This document shows, one piece after another, positions 1-8,979 of a stretch of DNA of 64,000 bases. The stretch covers positions 1 through 64,000 of the forward strand of contig CAKZPV010000022.1 of assembly GCA_937139405.1 (NCBI GenBank), written 5' to 3'. Origin of the DNA: an uncultured Nitrospirota bacterium. Its GTDB lineage: Bacteria; Nitrospirota; Nitrospiria; Nitrospirales; UBA8639. The notes beneath the pieces were generated by a model. The model saw only the letters and a program-made list of their open reading frames with translations. It did not search any database and was not told the origin of the DNA. Position 1 is the first letter of the stretch, and each line of letters starts with the position of its first letter. The position numbers and the translations under genes were made by a program.

Positions 1-1521
1 CCTATTAGCCTACCACGATGGTGGTGTTTTGCGACGGCCTTTACCACAGGAGCTGTTGTGATGGGCTTAGAAATTGTTGGAAGCCGCTTGCTTGCCCCAG
101 TGTTTGGCAGCTCAGTGTTTGTCTGGGGAGCGCTCATCGGTGTCGTATTGGCGGCTATGAGTACTGGGTACGCAGCTGGGGGTTGGTTAGCTGATCGATA
201 TCTTCCCCAACGGGTCTTAGCCTGGCTGTTATTGGCATCCGGAGGCTGGACATTACTTTTAGCCTGGGCGGGACAGCCGGTCGTGTTTCAAGTCTTTCAA
301 TGGGTTCAGGACCCTCGCTGGGGCCCCTGTTTTGCGGCCAGTGCACTATTGGCAATTCCAGCTTTTGGGTTGAGTGGTGTGTTGCCAGCATTATTGCGTT
401 TAGCGATTGCTGATATGGGGCATCTTGGGCGGCATACTGGTGCCATGATCGCAGTCTCTACTTTGGGAAGCCTGGTTGGGACTTGGGGGACATCATTTTA
501 CTTACTAACCTGGATAGGCAGTACAACATTGGTTGCCATGTTAGGCATGGTACTGATGGTTCTAGGAGTCATTTGGACTCTGCAATCTCGTCTGCTTCAC
601 CCTGTGCTTCAAGTCGCACTGTTTGCCATTGTTGGAGGAATGACATGGATTGGGTTTCATCCAGTGATCGTCTTGCCACCGGCGATTCACCAGGAAGATA
701 GTCCGTACCAACAAGTTCGAGTGAGCGAAAATGATGTATTCCGATATCTCATTTTAAATAATACGTTTCATGCCGTCATGTGGAAAGCTGAACCGACGTT
801 TTTGGCTTTGCCCTATAGCCAAGTCATGATGGGTGTGTTGCCAATTATGGAGAAACCGACACGAGGATTAATTTTGGGACATGGAGGTGGGTCTCTTGCT
901 AAATGGTTGGCTAAATATTGGCCAGATTTGGAATTAGATGTGGTGGAAATGGACCCATCGGTTGTCAATGCCGCTGCCCAATATTTTGACTATACACCAC
1001 CGGCAAATCACCATGTGGTAGTCCAAGATGCGCGAACGTTTTTACGTAACAATCCCACTCGTTACGATGTGGTTTGGGTCGATGTCTTTGCTAGACATTT
1101 AATTCCTTTCCATGTGACGACCCAGGAATTTTTTGAAGAATTACGAGAGCATGTGAATCCTGATGGCGCAATAGCGGTGAATCTAGCCTCTTCGGATGCT
1201 CCTGCAAATGTTCGACGAGCGGAAGCTGTATTTACGACTATGGGGCTGGCGTTTGACAATATCACCATCTATGGGGTGGAAGGCCCGGATTGGTTGAAGA
1301 TCAAAAAAGGCTCAGTCAATCTCATCTTTTTTGCTGGTAAACCTGTAGAAAATATGCGGTCGCCTCAATTTATGGATCGGCTGACGCGTTCCATGAATCG
1401 TAATCAATTCCCGCCTCAAGGGTTGGAGTTTTTCATGTCCCATGAACCGTTGTCATTGAAGCCCGGGCAAATTCTCACCGACGATTTTTCACCGCTAGAT
1501 TTACTTCAAGGCGAAGCCTGA
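1..1521 (+). CDS. Membrane-embedded spermidine-synthase-like protein (fused MFS/spermidine synthase), 5' partial
   Basis: The frame is open from base 1, so the gene almost certainly starts upstream; the GTG at 58 and ATG at 61 lie inside a first membrane helix (LEIVGSRLLAPVFG is the usual first-helix motif of fused MFS/spermidine synthases). The first 200 or so visible residues are hydrophobic helices. The rest is a Rossmann methyltransferase-like fold with a glycine-rich loop (GHGGGS), an acidic SAM-binding strand end (DVVEMDP) and an aspartate after the next strand (VVQDARTF). In the family this domain resembles aminopropyltransferases, but polyamine synthesis by the membrane-fused forms is unproven. 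A stop lies at 1519-1521. The next gene is on the other strand. Confidence 0.8.
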   Translation, partial: PISLPRWWCFATAFTTGAVVMGLEIVGSRLLAPVFGSSVFVWGALIGVVLAAMSTGYAAGGWLADRYLPQRVLAWLLLASGGWTLLLAWAGQPVVFQVFQWVQDPRWGPCFAASALLAIPAFGLSGVLPALLRLAIADMGHLGRHTGAMIAVSTLGSLVGTWGTSFYLLTWIGSTTLVAMLGMVLMVLGVIWTLQSRLLHPVLQVALFAIVGGMTWIGFHPVIVLPPAIHQEDSPYQQVRVSENDVFRYLILNNTFHAVMWKAEPTFLALPYSQVMMGVLPIMEKPTRGLILGHGGGSLAKWLAKYWPDLELDVVEMDPSVVNAAAQYFDYTPPANHHVVVQDARTFLRNNPTRYDVVWVDVFARHLIPFHVTTQEFFEELREHVNPDGAIAVNLASSDAPANVRRAEAVFTTMGLAFDNITIYGVEGPDWLKIKKGSVNLIFFAGKPVENMRSPQFMDRLTRSMNRNQFPPQGLEFFMSHEPLSLKPGQILTDDFSPLDLLQGEA

Positions 1522-1674
1522 GGTCTACAGAGTCTTCCATATTCAAAACTGAATCCTGATTTTCTGCAAATATGCTTCATGCTACCAAAACGTATTTTGT
1601 GTAGGCATATTCCGATTCATGACCCTAATTAAAATTAGCAGCAATAAAATGAGAAGTAGGAAAATTTGGAAGGA

Positions 1675-1705
1675 AAATCCCCTAATCAAGTATTGATCAG
1701 GGGAT
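1675..1705 (-). terminator. Rho-independent terminator of the small minus-strand gene
   Basis: Twelve-base arms at 1677-1688 and 1694-1705 pair around a five-base loop with one G-U/A mismatch position. Read on the minus strand the hairpin is followed by a short T run. It lies about 23 bases beyond the stop of the gene at 1728-2051. Confidence 0.6.
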
Positions 1706-1727
1706 CAGATGTCAGTGGGTCTGAAAT

Positions 1728-2051
1728 TTATTGTTGAACCGTAACTTTTGGCCAAAACTTATAGCGGATTTGGGGAAGCTGGGCGCCATCCAAATTGGGA
1801 ATGTCATAGAGACAGCGGTCAATGGTGGCTATTTCATCAGGTGTAAATTCAAACACCTTCCGTGTTTTCCAAAATTGATCCAGCGTGAAATAGTCGTTGG
1901 TCGCAGGTTTCTCATTTATCAAATCTTGAAGTTGTTGAAATACTGGGGTATCAACTCCTGGGACCCGCCCATTATTGCGGGTGATACACCATTTCACTAT
2001 TTCAGCCACCCCATACACACTTAGCTCAATTTTTTCTTTCTCCACGGACAT
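1728..2051 (-). CDS. Conserved-looking hypothetical protein, 107 aa
   Basis: No family is recognised. The protein is soluble, with no signal peptide or membrane segment, and reads as mostly alpha-helical. The start at 2051 (MSVEKEK) is preferred over an in-frame ATG 21 bases upstream because a strong GGAGGAG ribosome-binding site sits just before it at about 2055-2061. A terminator hairpin follows the stop, which supports a real single-gene unit. The function is unknown. Confidence 0.6.
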   Translation of the reverse strand: MSVEKEKIELSVYGVAEIVKWCITRNNGRVPGVDTPVFQQLQDLINEKPATNDYFTLDQFWKTRKVFEFTPDEIATIDRCLYDIPNLDGAQLPQIRYKFWPKVTVQQ

Positions 2052-2249
2052 ATTCTCCTCCTTCAGAAACACCAGAAAATCATACGAGAAAATTCTATAC
2101 CATAAAGCTTCAATGCTCTGCTAGGGGGGCGTCCTACTAGACTTCATCTTTTCCCTCGAGTTCAGAGACGAAGGCAGCCCTCAATGCGAATTTTCTTATT
2201 ACGTAGTTTTACAAGAATATGAGGAAACCCGTATACTCGGGCCGCCCTC

Positions 2250-3494
2250 ATGTTTGTCCTCCTAGGTATTGCCATGGTTCCCTTCTCAGTCGGGAAAAGC
2301 TTTCGGTATTTGGAACTTCTGTTTTCTAGGTTTTCCCCCTCCCCATGTTTAGTGGCTGGCCTTCTTTTCTTAGGATTGGCTGGATGTACCTCTGGGGAAG
2401 AATATACCCCGCCTGATCTGATCTATCATTACAAAGATTTTCATGTAGGTAAAAATCCTACATCTATTCGGGCTAGTGATTTCAATGGTGATGGATTTGC
2501 TGATTTAATCACCACCAACATTCAGGATAATTCTCTGTCGCTTCTCATGGGGACTGGCGACGGGGGATTTCAAGATCAGAGAATTATTACGGCCTGTCAA
2601 GAGCCTCGAAATGTCGCGGTCGATGATTTCAATTTGGATCATTTTATGGATTTAGTGGTGGCCTGTTCAGGTGATAATCATGCCTTAGTCTTTTTGGGGC
2701 AAGGGAACGGCACATTTTTTCGTGGTTCGCAATACATGGTCCGTCGGACGCCGGTCAGTATTACCACCGGGGATTTTAATGAAGATTTTTTGCCGGATAT
2801 GGTAGTGGCACTTCGCAATGACAAATTGCAGGTTTTCTTGGGAATGGGGAACGGAAAATTTCGGGTCGGGCCGTTGTATGAATATGGAGATACGCCGACT
2901 TCTGTGGCGTCAGCGGATTTTAATGCCGATAACCATTTAGATATTGCCGTGACCAATGGCGGTCCCATGAGTCATGCAGTATCGATTTGGCTGGGTATTG
3001 GGGATGGGACCTTCCTAGCTCCCAAAGATTATCGAACGGGGAAACGCCCGCTCAGTGTCTCTTTCGCTGATTTTAATAGCGATGCCATATTAGATCTATT
3101 AGTCATCAATGGCGAAATGAATACCATTACCGTGTTTTTAGGCAATGGCGATGGTACCTTTCAGGAAGGAAAAGATTCTGGAGGCGATGCTGGGCCGAAT
3201 CACGGAGTGGCTCAGGATTTCGACGGTGATAAAATACCCGATGTGGCTGTTGTGAATATTCAATCGGCAAGTATTTCGCTGTTATACGGCAAAGGCGATG
3301 GAACCTTTCGATATCCTCCCCGTCATTACGCGACGCCCCATGCCCCCTTCGCCTTAACCACGTTATCCATTGCTACTGGTAGGGGTGAACAGCCGGGGCT
3401 GGCCGTTGTGAACAATGCATCGAGTAATGTGTCAATCTTTTTGCATCATGGGCTGAAAGAGCGATCTGGAGGAGAGCCTGTCTCACGCTCTTAA
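2250..3494 (+). CDS. Secreted lipoprotein with six FG-GAP/VCBS repeats
   Basis: The N-terminus has a hydrophobic stretch ending in the lipobox LAGC (Cys46 from this start), so it is probably exported and lipid-anchored. Six repeats follow at roughly 45-residue spacing, each with a Ca-binding-like DFNxDxxxDxxVxN core (SDFNGDGFADLITTN, DDFNLDHFMDLVVAC, GDFNEDFLPDMVVAL and others), as in FG-GAP/VCBS beta-propellers. Six or seven blades would close one propeller, so the protein may be little more than a lipid-anchored propeller. Such domains bind ligands or partner proteins; no enzyme motif is seen. No good ribosome-binding site precedes 2250, and a later start (ATG 2274 or TTG 2310) would give a more usual signal peptide. 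Confidence 0.7.
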   Translation: MFVLLGIAMVPFSVGKSFRYLELLFSRFSPSPCLVAGLLFLGLAGCTSGEEYTPPDLIYHYKDFHVGKNPTSIRASDFNGDGFADLITTNIQDNSLSLLMGTGDGGFQDQRIITACQEPRNVAVDDFNLDHFMDLVVACSGDNHALVFLGQGNGTFFRGSQYMVRRTPVSITTGDFNEDFLPDMVVALRNDKLQVFLGMGNGKFRVGPLYEYGDTPTSVASADFNADNHLDIAVTNGGPMSHAVSIWLGIGDGTFLAPKDYRTGKRPLSVSFADFNSDAILDLLVINGEMNTITVFLGNGDGTFQEGKDSGGDAGPNHGVAQDFDGDKIPDVAVVNIQSASISLLYGKGDGTFRYPPRHYATPHAPFALTTLSIATGRGEQPGLAVVNNASSNVSIFLHHGLKERSGGEPVSRS

Positions 3495-3618
3495 GCAATC
3501 ACCACGAGTCTGTTCTTGACACCTCATTTCAGCGCTGAGTACAGTTTATTCCCCCCCTGATGCACGAAGAAGTTATGGGTGCACTCAAGGCTACCTGTGA
3601 ATTCAATTTGAGGAGACT

Positions 3619-3819
3619 GTGCGAACATTTGCTTGGTGGTTTGGGATGGGGGCGCTGCTGACCTTGGCTATCTTAATGGTGCAAGGAGGTGTGCGAGACC
3701 TTCTCTATGGATCGTCTGCAACTGGGACCTGGGAGGGTGTCCTTTCCATGGGGTTAACCATTTTTGGTGGTGGGGTGTTAGCTGGTTGTGTTGCGGTCAT
3801 TCTCAACCGATTGCGGTAG
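3619..3819 (+). CDS. Small membrane protein, 66 aa, unknown function
   Basis: GTG start preceded by GAGGAG. Two hydrophobic segments (about residues 5-22 and 41-60) separated by a short polar loop suggest a hairpin in the inner membrane. No family is recognised. It lies between the FG-GAP lipoprotein and a small zinc-ribbon protein, all on the plus strand, and may be cotranscribed with the latter. Confidence 0.5.
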   Translation: MRTFAWWFGMGALLTLAILMVQGGVRDLLYGSSATGTWEGVLSMGLTIFGGGVLAGCVAVILNRLR

Positions 3820-3903
3820 ATTATCTGAGGGTTCTTTGTACGAATAATTCTGCGCTGAAATGCCAAACGTACTATTGCCACATACCTTGAAACTGGTTCG
3901 CTT

Positions 3904-4086
3904 ATGAAATGTCTTCGATGCCAAGGCGCCATGCTTGTGGAACGGCAATACACTAAAGTATCGCGTCGGTTTAATGCCAAATGTATTAATTGTGGGTTTT
4001 GGTTTGACCTTGCTGATGTGTTGCGCTTTTTTAAGCGCGTCCTCGAAAGTGGAGCCCAGGGTCAAAAGATTCGCGAAACTCTCTAG
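3904..4086 (+). CDS. Small zinc-ribbon protein, 60 aa
   Basis: Two CxxC pairs (CLRC at residues 3-6 and CINC at about 32-35) can form a one-zinc ribbon; the rest is basic and amphipathic. The arrangement resembles many uncharacterised small zinc ribbons, and no specific role can be assigned. It is 84 bases after the small membrane protein. Confidence 0.5.
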   Translation: MKCLRCQGAMLVERQYTKVSRRFNAKCINCGFWFDLADVLRFFKRVLESGAQGQKIRETL

Positions 4087-4245
4087 CCTGTTCTAAACTC
4101 AAAAACGCATCGTCTTCTTTCTCCTGTACTTTTCACTGCTGCTCTATATCTTGTGGGGTTTTGAAAGAGGTGTACTGCACTCTGTACGTGGAATCATCAA
4201 CAAATTTTGCTACACTAAACGCCTTCTTTATCAGAATGGTGTTGT

Positions 4246-4674
4246 GTGGAACTGGCTCCAGAAAAACAACAACTCCATGCTCAGCAACGAAATGAACGTG
4301 CTGAGCTTCAGTCTGCCCTCGATAAATTACAGGCTGACTATCAGAGAGACCTCGGAGCGGTGCAAACACAAGTCCGCCAGAAAGTGTTTACCCATGAAAT
4401 CACTCGTGCCAGACGCTATCACGAAGAAAAGAGCGTTTGGGAATATCTCAATAATATAGTTGAAGATATACATTTGTTCACGTGGCGCAAAACAGCTATT
4501 GCTACTTGTACAGACAATTATCAGCAAAATCGTTATCGGCTGGAACGAGAATTCCGTGAATTAGACGCGCAACATCGAAAAGAGCGTATTATCCTTCGTT
4601 ATAGTCAACCCACCAAAAGTGAAGATCCTGCCCCAGACGGGCAGTCGCCAGAACCTCATTGTTTCTTGTCTTAA
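4246..4674 (+). CDS. Hypothetical coiled-coil protein, 142 aa
   Basis: Charged, glutamine- and arginine-rich sequence with heptad-like spacing over residues 1-60 and 95-125, consistent with coiled coils around a short WEYLNNI segment. There is no signal peptide or recognised domain. The GTG start is uncertain because no clear ribosome-binding site is visible. Codon use resembles the neighbours, and no long competing frame exists, so it is probably real but unassigned. Confidence 0.4.
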   Translation: MELAPEKQQLHAQQRNERAELQSALDKLQADYQRDLGAVQTQVRQKVFTHEITRARRYHEEKSVWEYLNNIVEDIHLFTWRKTAIATCTDNYQQNRYRLEREFRELDAQHRKERIILRYSQPTKSEDPAPDGQSPEPHCFLS

Positions 4675-4960
4675 CTATCCATTTCTCATATCAAAAGAGG
4701 CTTGCTTTTTGTGAAAGAGCCTCGCAATACAAGAAGAAAAAGGTTCCTGCCATATTTCGCAACTTTAGAGCAACCTGGCCACAATTTTTGGTCTATAGTC
4801 ATTCAAATAAGATTCCGCTTTGTTCGGAGCCACAAAAGATATGGTTGCAATCAGATTTCACTAATTGGGAAAGATTTGGTTGTGTGTGAGATGTCGGCTG
4901 TCGAGTCGAAACCCGGTAAGGGAATTTGAAAAAGTTCCCTACAATTTTTGTAATTCCCTC

Positions 4961-5572
4961 TTAGCCTTTGGCTAATTCTTTGAGTGTGGTGCGGATGAGG
5001 TCTTCTAGTGCGTAGTTTTCGGTCATTTTGGTGATGGCGAGATCGATGGCTTTTTTGACTTCGGAGGTGCGGTACCCCAAGTTGATGAGTGCGGAGGATG
5101 CTTCTTCTTCCAGGAAATTGGTAGGTTCAATCGAAGCACTTGAAGATTTCTGATCTCTTGAGAGGACAATTCGATTGGTTTTATCTTTTAACTCGAGGAT
5201 AATGCGGCTGGCCGATTTTTTCCCGACGCCGGGAATGGAGCCCAGTGTTTCGATATCGCCTGTTTCAATAGCGGTACATAACTTAGGGACGGACAGGGTT
5301 GATAACGCGCTGAGTGCGAGTTTGGGTCCGACGCCACTGATGGTAGTGAGGAGTGAAAAGGCTTGCTTCTCTTCAGTCGTGGAAAAGCCAAAGAGTTGGA
5401 TAGTATCGTTCCGCAAGTGGGTTGAGACAAAGACCTGTACAGCAGAATTAATATCAGGAAGCGTGAAGTAAGTTGATAGGGCGATGAACACATGATACCC
5501 CACGCCTTGCACCGAAATGACGGCGTCTTGGGGTGTTTTGAAAGAGAGCGTTCCAGATAGTGAGGCGATCAT
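4961..5572 (-). CDS. ruvA: Holliday junction branch migration protein RuvA
   Basis: RuvA tetramers bind four-way DNA junctions and load the RuvB motor. The 203 aa length is normal. The N-terminal OB-fold begins MIASLSGTL; two helix-hairpin-helix motifs follow (LTTISGVGPKLALSAL at about 73-88 and LGSIPGVGKKSASRII at about 107-122). A short C-terminal three-helix domain (ALINLGYRTSEVKKAI) is the RuvB contact. It lies downstream of yebC on the same strand, but ruvC, which often separates the two, is absent here. Confidence 0.95.
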   Translation of the reverse strand: MIASLSGTLSFKTPQDAVISVQGVGYHVFIALSTYFTLPDINSAVQVFVSTHLRNDTIQLFGFSTTEEKQAFSLLTTISGVGPKLALSALSTLSVPKLCTAIETGDIETLGSIPGVGKKSASRIILELKDKTNRIVLSRDQKSSSASIEPTNFLEEEASSALINLGYRTSEVKKAIDLAITKMTENYALEDLIRTTLKELAKG

Positions 5573-5678
5573 GTTTGGAGCAATCTCAGGCTTTCCTCAA
5601 AAAGGAAGTTGGCGGCAAAAGATCAGGGGAAATTGCGGAAGAAAGAATAATGTGAGAATGATGGAAAATTCAAAAACC

Positions 5679-6434
5679 TTAGGCACTTTCAGCGGCCAAT
5701 TTTTCCATTAATTCGTCGGATATTTCAAAGTTGGCATGGACCTTTACGACGTCTTCGTTTTCGTCTAAGAGATCCATGAGTTTGAGGGCTTGCTCGGCAT
5801 CTCGACCCTCAAGTTGAATATGGTTTTGCGCGAGAAATGTGAGGTCTGACAGGCTGGCTTCAATTTGGCCCTTTTGGAGGGCTTCTTTGACAGTTTCGAA
5901 ATCTGCTGGTTCTGAGATCACTTCAAATCCATTAGGGGTTTGTTTGACGTCTTCGGCTCCGGCCTCCAGCGCCAATTCGAATAATTGTTCTTCCGTGACA
6001 GGTTGATCTTCGATAACGAGCAACCCTTTCTTTTGAAACTGCCATGCTACGGCGCCCGGTTCTGCCATGGTGCCATTATTCTTTGTGAGAATGTTTCGAA
6101 CCTCTGCCACTGCCCTGTTACGTTTGTCGGTGGAAATTTCTACAAGGAGCGCTGTGCCTCCCGGGCCATAGCCTTCAAGCATAAATTCTTCGAATTGTAC
6201 CCCAGGTAATTCCCCTGTACCTCGCTGAATCGCCCGTTTCACAGTATCGGCAGGCATATTCACTTCTTTGGATTTTGCGATAGCTTGGCGTAAGGCGGGA
6301 TTGCCGTCCGGATCGCCCCCGCTTCGGGCGGCAATGGAAATTTCACGGATGACGCGGGTAAATATTTTTCCGCGTTTGGCATCTTGCGCGCCTTTGTGAC
6401 GCTTGATTGTTGACCAATGACTATGTCCACCCAT
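5679..6434 (-). CDS. yebC: YebC/PmpR family protein
   Basis: The family was long listed as transcriptional regulators; recent work on relatives points to a role in translation of difficult sequences. The start at 6434 gives the family N-terminus MGGHSHWSTIKRHKG and 251 aa, the usual length; the open frame extends 24 codons upstream but without family similarity. Typical segments are seen: KRGKIFTRVIREI, NMPADTVKRAIQRGTG, YGPGGTALLVE and a final domain with DLLDENEDVVKV. It is divergent from fmt and followed by ruvA, a common pairing. Confidence 0.95.
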   Translation of the reverse strand: MGGHSHWSTIKRHKGAQDAKRGKIFTRVIREISIAARSGGDPDGNPALRQAIAKSKEVNMPADTVKRAIQRGTGELPGVQFEEFMLEGYGPGGTALLVEISTDKRNRAVAEVRNILTKNNGTMAEPGAVAWQFQKKGLLVIEDQPVTEEQLFELALEAGAEDVKQTPNGFEVISEPADFETVKEALQKGQIEASLSDLTFLAQNHIQLEGRDAEQALKLMDLLDENEDVVKVHANFEISDELMEKLAAESA

Positions 6435-6642
6435 GCTCGCGATCCATTTTCCAATTGAAAGAGGGTCAAGGGGACCTGAAACTGCCTTCGCGTGGCCTTC
6501 TATCACAGTATTTGAAAAGGAGTCAATCGGCCCAAACGCTTCCGAAAAATGACTCGGAAATCAGGTAAGCTTAGTTGTTCTCCCCCTTCTGAGGTTATAT
6601 GGTAGTCTGTTTTTTTGTTGTGGTGATTGAAGGGACAAAATT

Positions 6643-7611
6643 ATGCGTGTGGTCTTTATGGGAACCCCGGAGTTTGCGGTTCCGACACTTCAGCATCTCA
6701 TCAAATCCGAATATTCTGTTGTGGGCGTGGTGTGCCAACCAGATCGGCCAAGTGGACGAGGAAAAAAAGTTCAATTTGGTCCGGTGAAAACATTGGCGCT
6801 GTCTCAGAATCTTCCGGTTTTTCAGCCGGAGAAGATGAAGGCGTCAGAATTCTTGGAAACGCTTCGCTCTTGGAATCCAGATGTCATTGTGGTGGCTGCA
6901 TTTGGACGCATATTACCCCAAATTATCCTGGATCTCCCCCCAAAGGGCTGTCTGAATGTGCATGGCTCTTTGTTACCCAAATATCGAGGAGCCGCTCCGA
7001 TTCAATGGGCGGTCATCAATGGAGAATCTGAAACGGGTGTGACCACAATGGTAATGGATGCTGGCTTAGATACTGGTGCTATTCTTGAGCAAGCCGTGAT
7101 GCCGATTTCTGCCGAGGACACAGCTGGGGATGTAGCCGGTCGGATGGCCGAAGTGGGTGGAGGCCTTCTGGTGTCTACACTAAAAAAATGGGTGGTGGGG
7201 ACAATTGCACCACAAGAGCAAAACGAATCTCAAGCGACCCTTGCTCCCATACTCAAAAAAGAAGATGGATTACTCGATTGGAGCCAATCCGCTATAACAT
7301 TGGCTAATCGTATCCGAGGCTTATCTCCGTGGCCGGGTGGCTATACGTTTGTGGCAGAGGAACGATGGGGAATCTGGAACGTTCTGCTAGAGGAACATGA
7401 CGGAGGCTTTACGTTGTCTTCGGAAAATCATCATGATGTGCCGGGAACGATTGTAGGAGTGAGTAAACATGCCATCCACGTTCAAACGGGTCATGGGGTG
7501 TTAGGTCTTGTCGAAATTCAGCCCGCGAATAAGAAGCGAATGGCTGTGACTCAGTATCTAGCCGGCCACCATGTAGAAGTAGGCATGCAATGTGGGAGAG
7601 CAAGCGAGTAG
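6643..7611 (+). CDS. fmt: Methionyl-tRNA formyltransferase
   Basis: Transfers a formyl group from 10-formyltetrahydrofolate to initiator Met-tRNA. The 322 aa protein starts MRVVFMGTPEFAVPTL, has the folate-binding catalytic segment HGSLLPKYRGAAPIQ (Asn/His/Asp catalytic set: NVHGSLLP and MDAGLDTG) and a C-terminal OB-like tRNA-binding domain (about 210-315). The start follows GAAGGGACAAAATT. The peptide deformylase gene that often lies next to it is not seen. Confidence 0.95.
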   Translation: MRVVFMGTPEFAVPTLQHLIKSEYSVVGVVCQPDRPSGRGKKVQFGPVKTLALSQNLPVFQPEKMKASEFLETLRSWNPDVIVVAAFGRILPQIILDLPPKGCLNVHGSLLPKYRGAAPIQWAVINGESETGVTTMVMDAGLDTGAILEQAVMPISAEDTAGDVAGRMAEVGGGLLVSTLKKWVVGTIAPQEQNESQATLAPILKKEDGLLDWSQSAITLANRIRGLSPWPGGYTFVAEERWGIWNVLLEEHDGGFTLSSENHHDVPGTIVGVSKHAIHVQTGHGVLGLVEIQPANKKRMAVTQYLAGHHVEVGMQCGRASE

Positions 7612-7709
7612 AGAGGGTAGAGAAGAGCTTGTCTGATCGTTTTGCTCAGTCTTCAAGATTGCTTGACGCAGTTTGTGCTTAATTTAGTCAAAGGAAAAAG
7701 GGGAAGCTC

Positions 7710-8024
7710 ATGAGTGATGATACTTCAGAGTTGTTGGCCTATATCCAAACTCAAATTGAGGAAATTACAACGATTCATGCTGAAGCAGAGAAAGCCCTTA
7801 ATGCTGTGCAGGGGAAGGATCATGTCACGAAATGGAAGCGAAAAGTGGTGGATGGTCTCGCGCCCCATGTTAGCCCGGAATATCTTCAGCACATCACCAA
7901 GGAATGGTTGGAAACGACCTATTTTGTAGGCGATGTCTTCGATGAATTAGCAGACGAAGTCGATATGTGTCGCCGGCATCTCAAAAAATTGGCTAAAGAT
8001 ATACAGACAGCTGGCATTCCCTGA
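7710..8024 (+). CDS. Hypothetical small helical protein, 104 aa
   Basis: Acidic, all-helical sequence with no signal peptide or membrane segment. It has a good ribosome-binding site (AAAGGGGAAG) ahead of ATG. It lies between fmt and rsmA on the same strand, with gaps under 100 bases each side, so it is probably in the same transcript. No family is recognised. Confidence 0.55.
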   Translation: MSDDTSELLAYIQTQIEEITTIHAEAEKALNAVQGKDHVTKWKRKVVDGLAPHVSPEYLQHITKEWLETTYFVGDVFDELADEVDMCRRHLKKLAKDIQTAGIP

Positions 8025-8081
8025 AGATCTCACCCTAACGACCTACTATAAATATCAGGTATTACTTCTGCCTCACCTGTA

Positions 8082-8879
8082 ATGGTTAATCTTCTTCCTC
8101 ACCCCCGTAAGCGGTTGGGACAGCATTTTCTGATTGATCCTAATCTTCTTCGAAAAATTGTGGGTTTAGCGGATATCCAATCTTCAGATTCGGTCTGCGA
8201 AATTGGGCCAGGGGGCGGTGCGCTGACCGGGTTGTTGTGTCAGACAGCCAAGCAGGTGTTGGCCTTAGAGGTGGACCCTCGAATGGTGGTCTTTTTGAAG
8301 ACAGACTTGGCCGAGCATGTGAATCTCGAGATTCAGGAACAAGACGCTCTTCGGTATGGATTTGAAGATCTTCCAGAAGGCACGATTGTGGTCGCGAATT
8401 TGCCATATAATATTTCCACTCCGATTTTGTTTCGCATGCTTGAAGCCAAGTCGAAAATCGTGCGAATGGTATTGACGGTGCAGTTGGAAGTGGCGCAGCG
8501 GCTAGTGGCTAAGCCAAGTACCAAAGAATACGGCGTCTTATCAGTCATGGCGCAACATTTAGCCGAAGTGACCTTCGGTTTTAAAGTTTCTAGAAAATGT
8601 TTCCGTCCGGTTCCTGATGTTGAATCTGGGGTGGTGCGGCTGGATCTTCGCGAAGGGAGTTCGCAAAAATCCGAAGACCTCATCCACTTCCAACGGATTG
8701 TCCGCGCAGCCTTTAGCCAGCGTCGCAAAACTCTCATGAATGCTTTCCGGTCCGTCAATATTTCTGACGAATGCTTGCAACAAGCTCAACGGGATACAGA
8801 CATTTCCCTCGCCCGCCGGGCCGAAACGTTGTCCTTAGAAGAATTTCAATATCTGAGCAAAGCTTTGGCTCCTTTTTAA
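8082..8879 (+). CDS. rsmA: 16S rRNA (adenine1518-N6/adenine1519-N6) dimethyltransferase
   Basis: Dimethylates two adjacent adenines in the 3' terminal helix of 16S rRNA late in small-subunit assembly; also called KsgA. The 265 aa sequence carries the family N-terminus KRLGQHFLIDPNLLRKI, the SAM loop EIGPGGGALT, the acidic strand end LEVDPRM and the catalytic NLPYN motif. The C-terminal helical domain includes the usual AAFSQRRKTLMNAF. Confidence 0.95.
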   Translation: MVNLLPHPRKRLGQHFLIDPNLLRKIVGLADIQSSDSVCEIGPGGGALTGLLCQTAKQVLALEVDPRMVVFLKTDLAEHVNLEIQEQDALRYGFEDLPEGTIVVANLPYNISTPILFRMLEAKSKIVRMVLTVQLEVAQRLVAKPSTKEYGVLSVMAQHLAEVTFGFKVSRKCFRPVPDVESGVVRLDLREGSSQKSEDLIHFQRIVRAAFSQRRKTLMNAFRSVNISDECLQQAQRDTDISLARRAETLSLEEFQYLSKALAPF

Positions 8880-8979
8880 GTTTCACTCCTTTCATTACAT
8901 TTTCTCTTCCCTCAGGTTAGAGCTTGAAATAGCCTAAGGGTTGTTTGCTCAATAGAAACCCTTATGGTACGATTTTTTG

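Noticed and set aside
4702-4929. Small overlapping plus-strand frames before ruvA
   Set aside because: Several overlapping frames of 75 codons with no motif, start signal or partner; the region is best left as intergenic.
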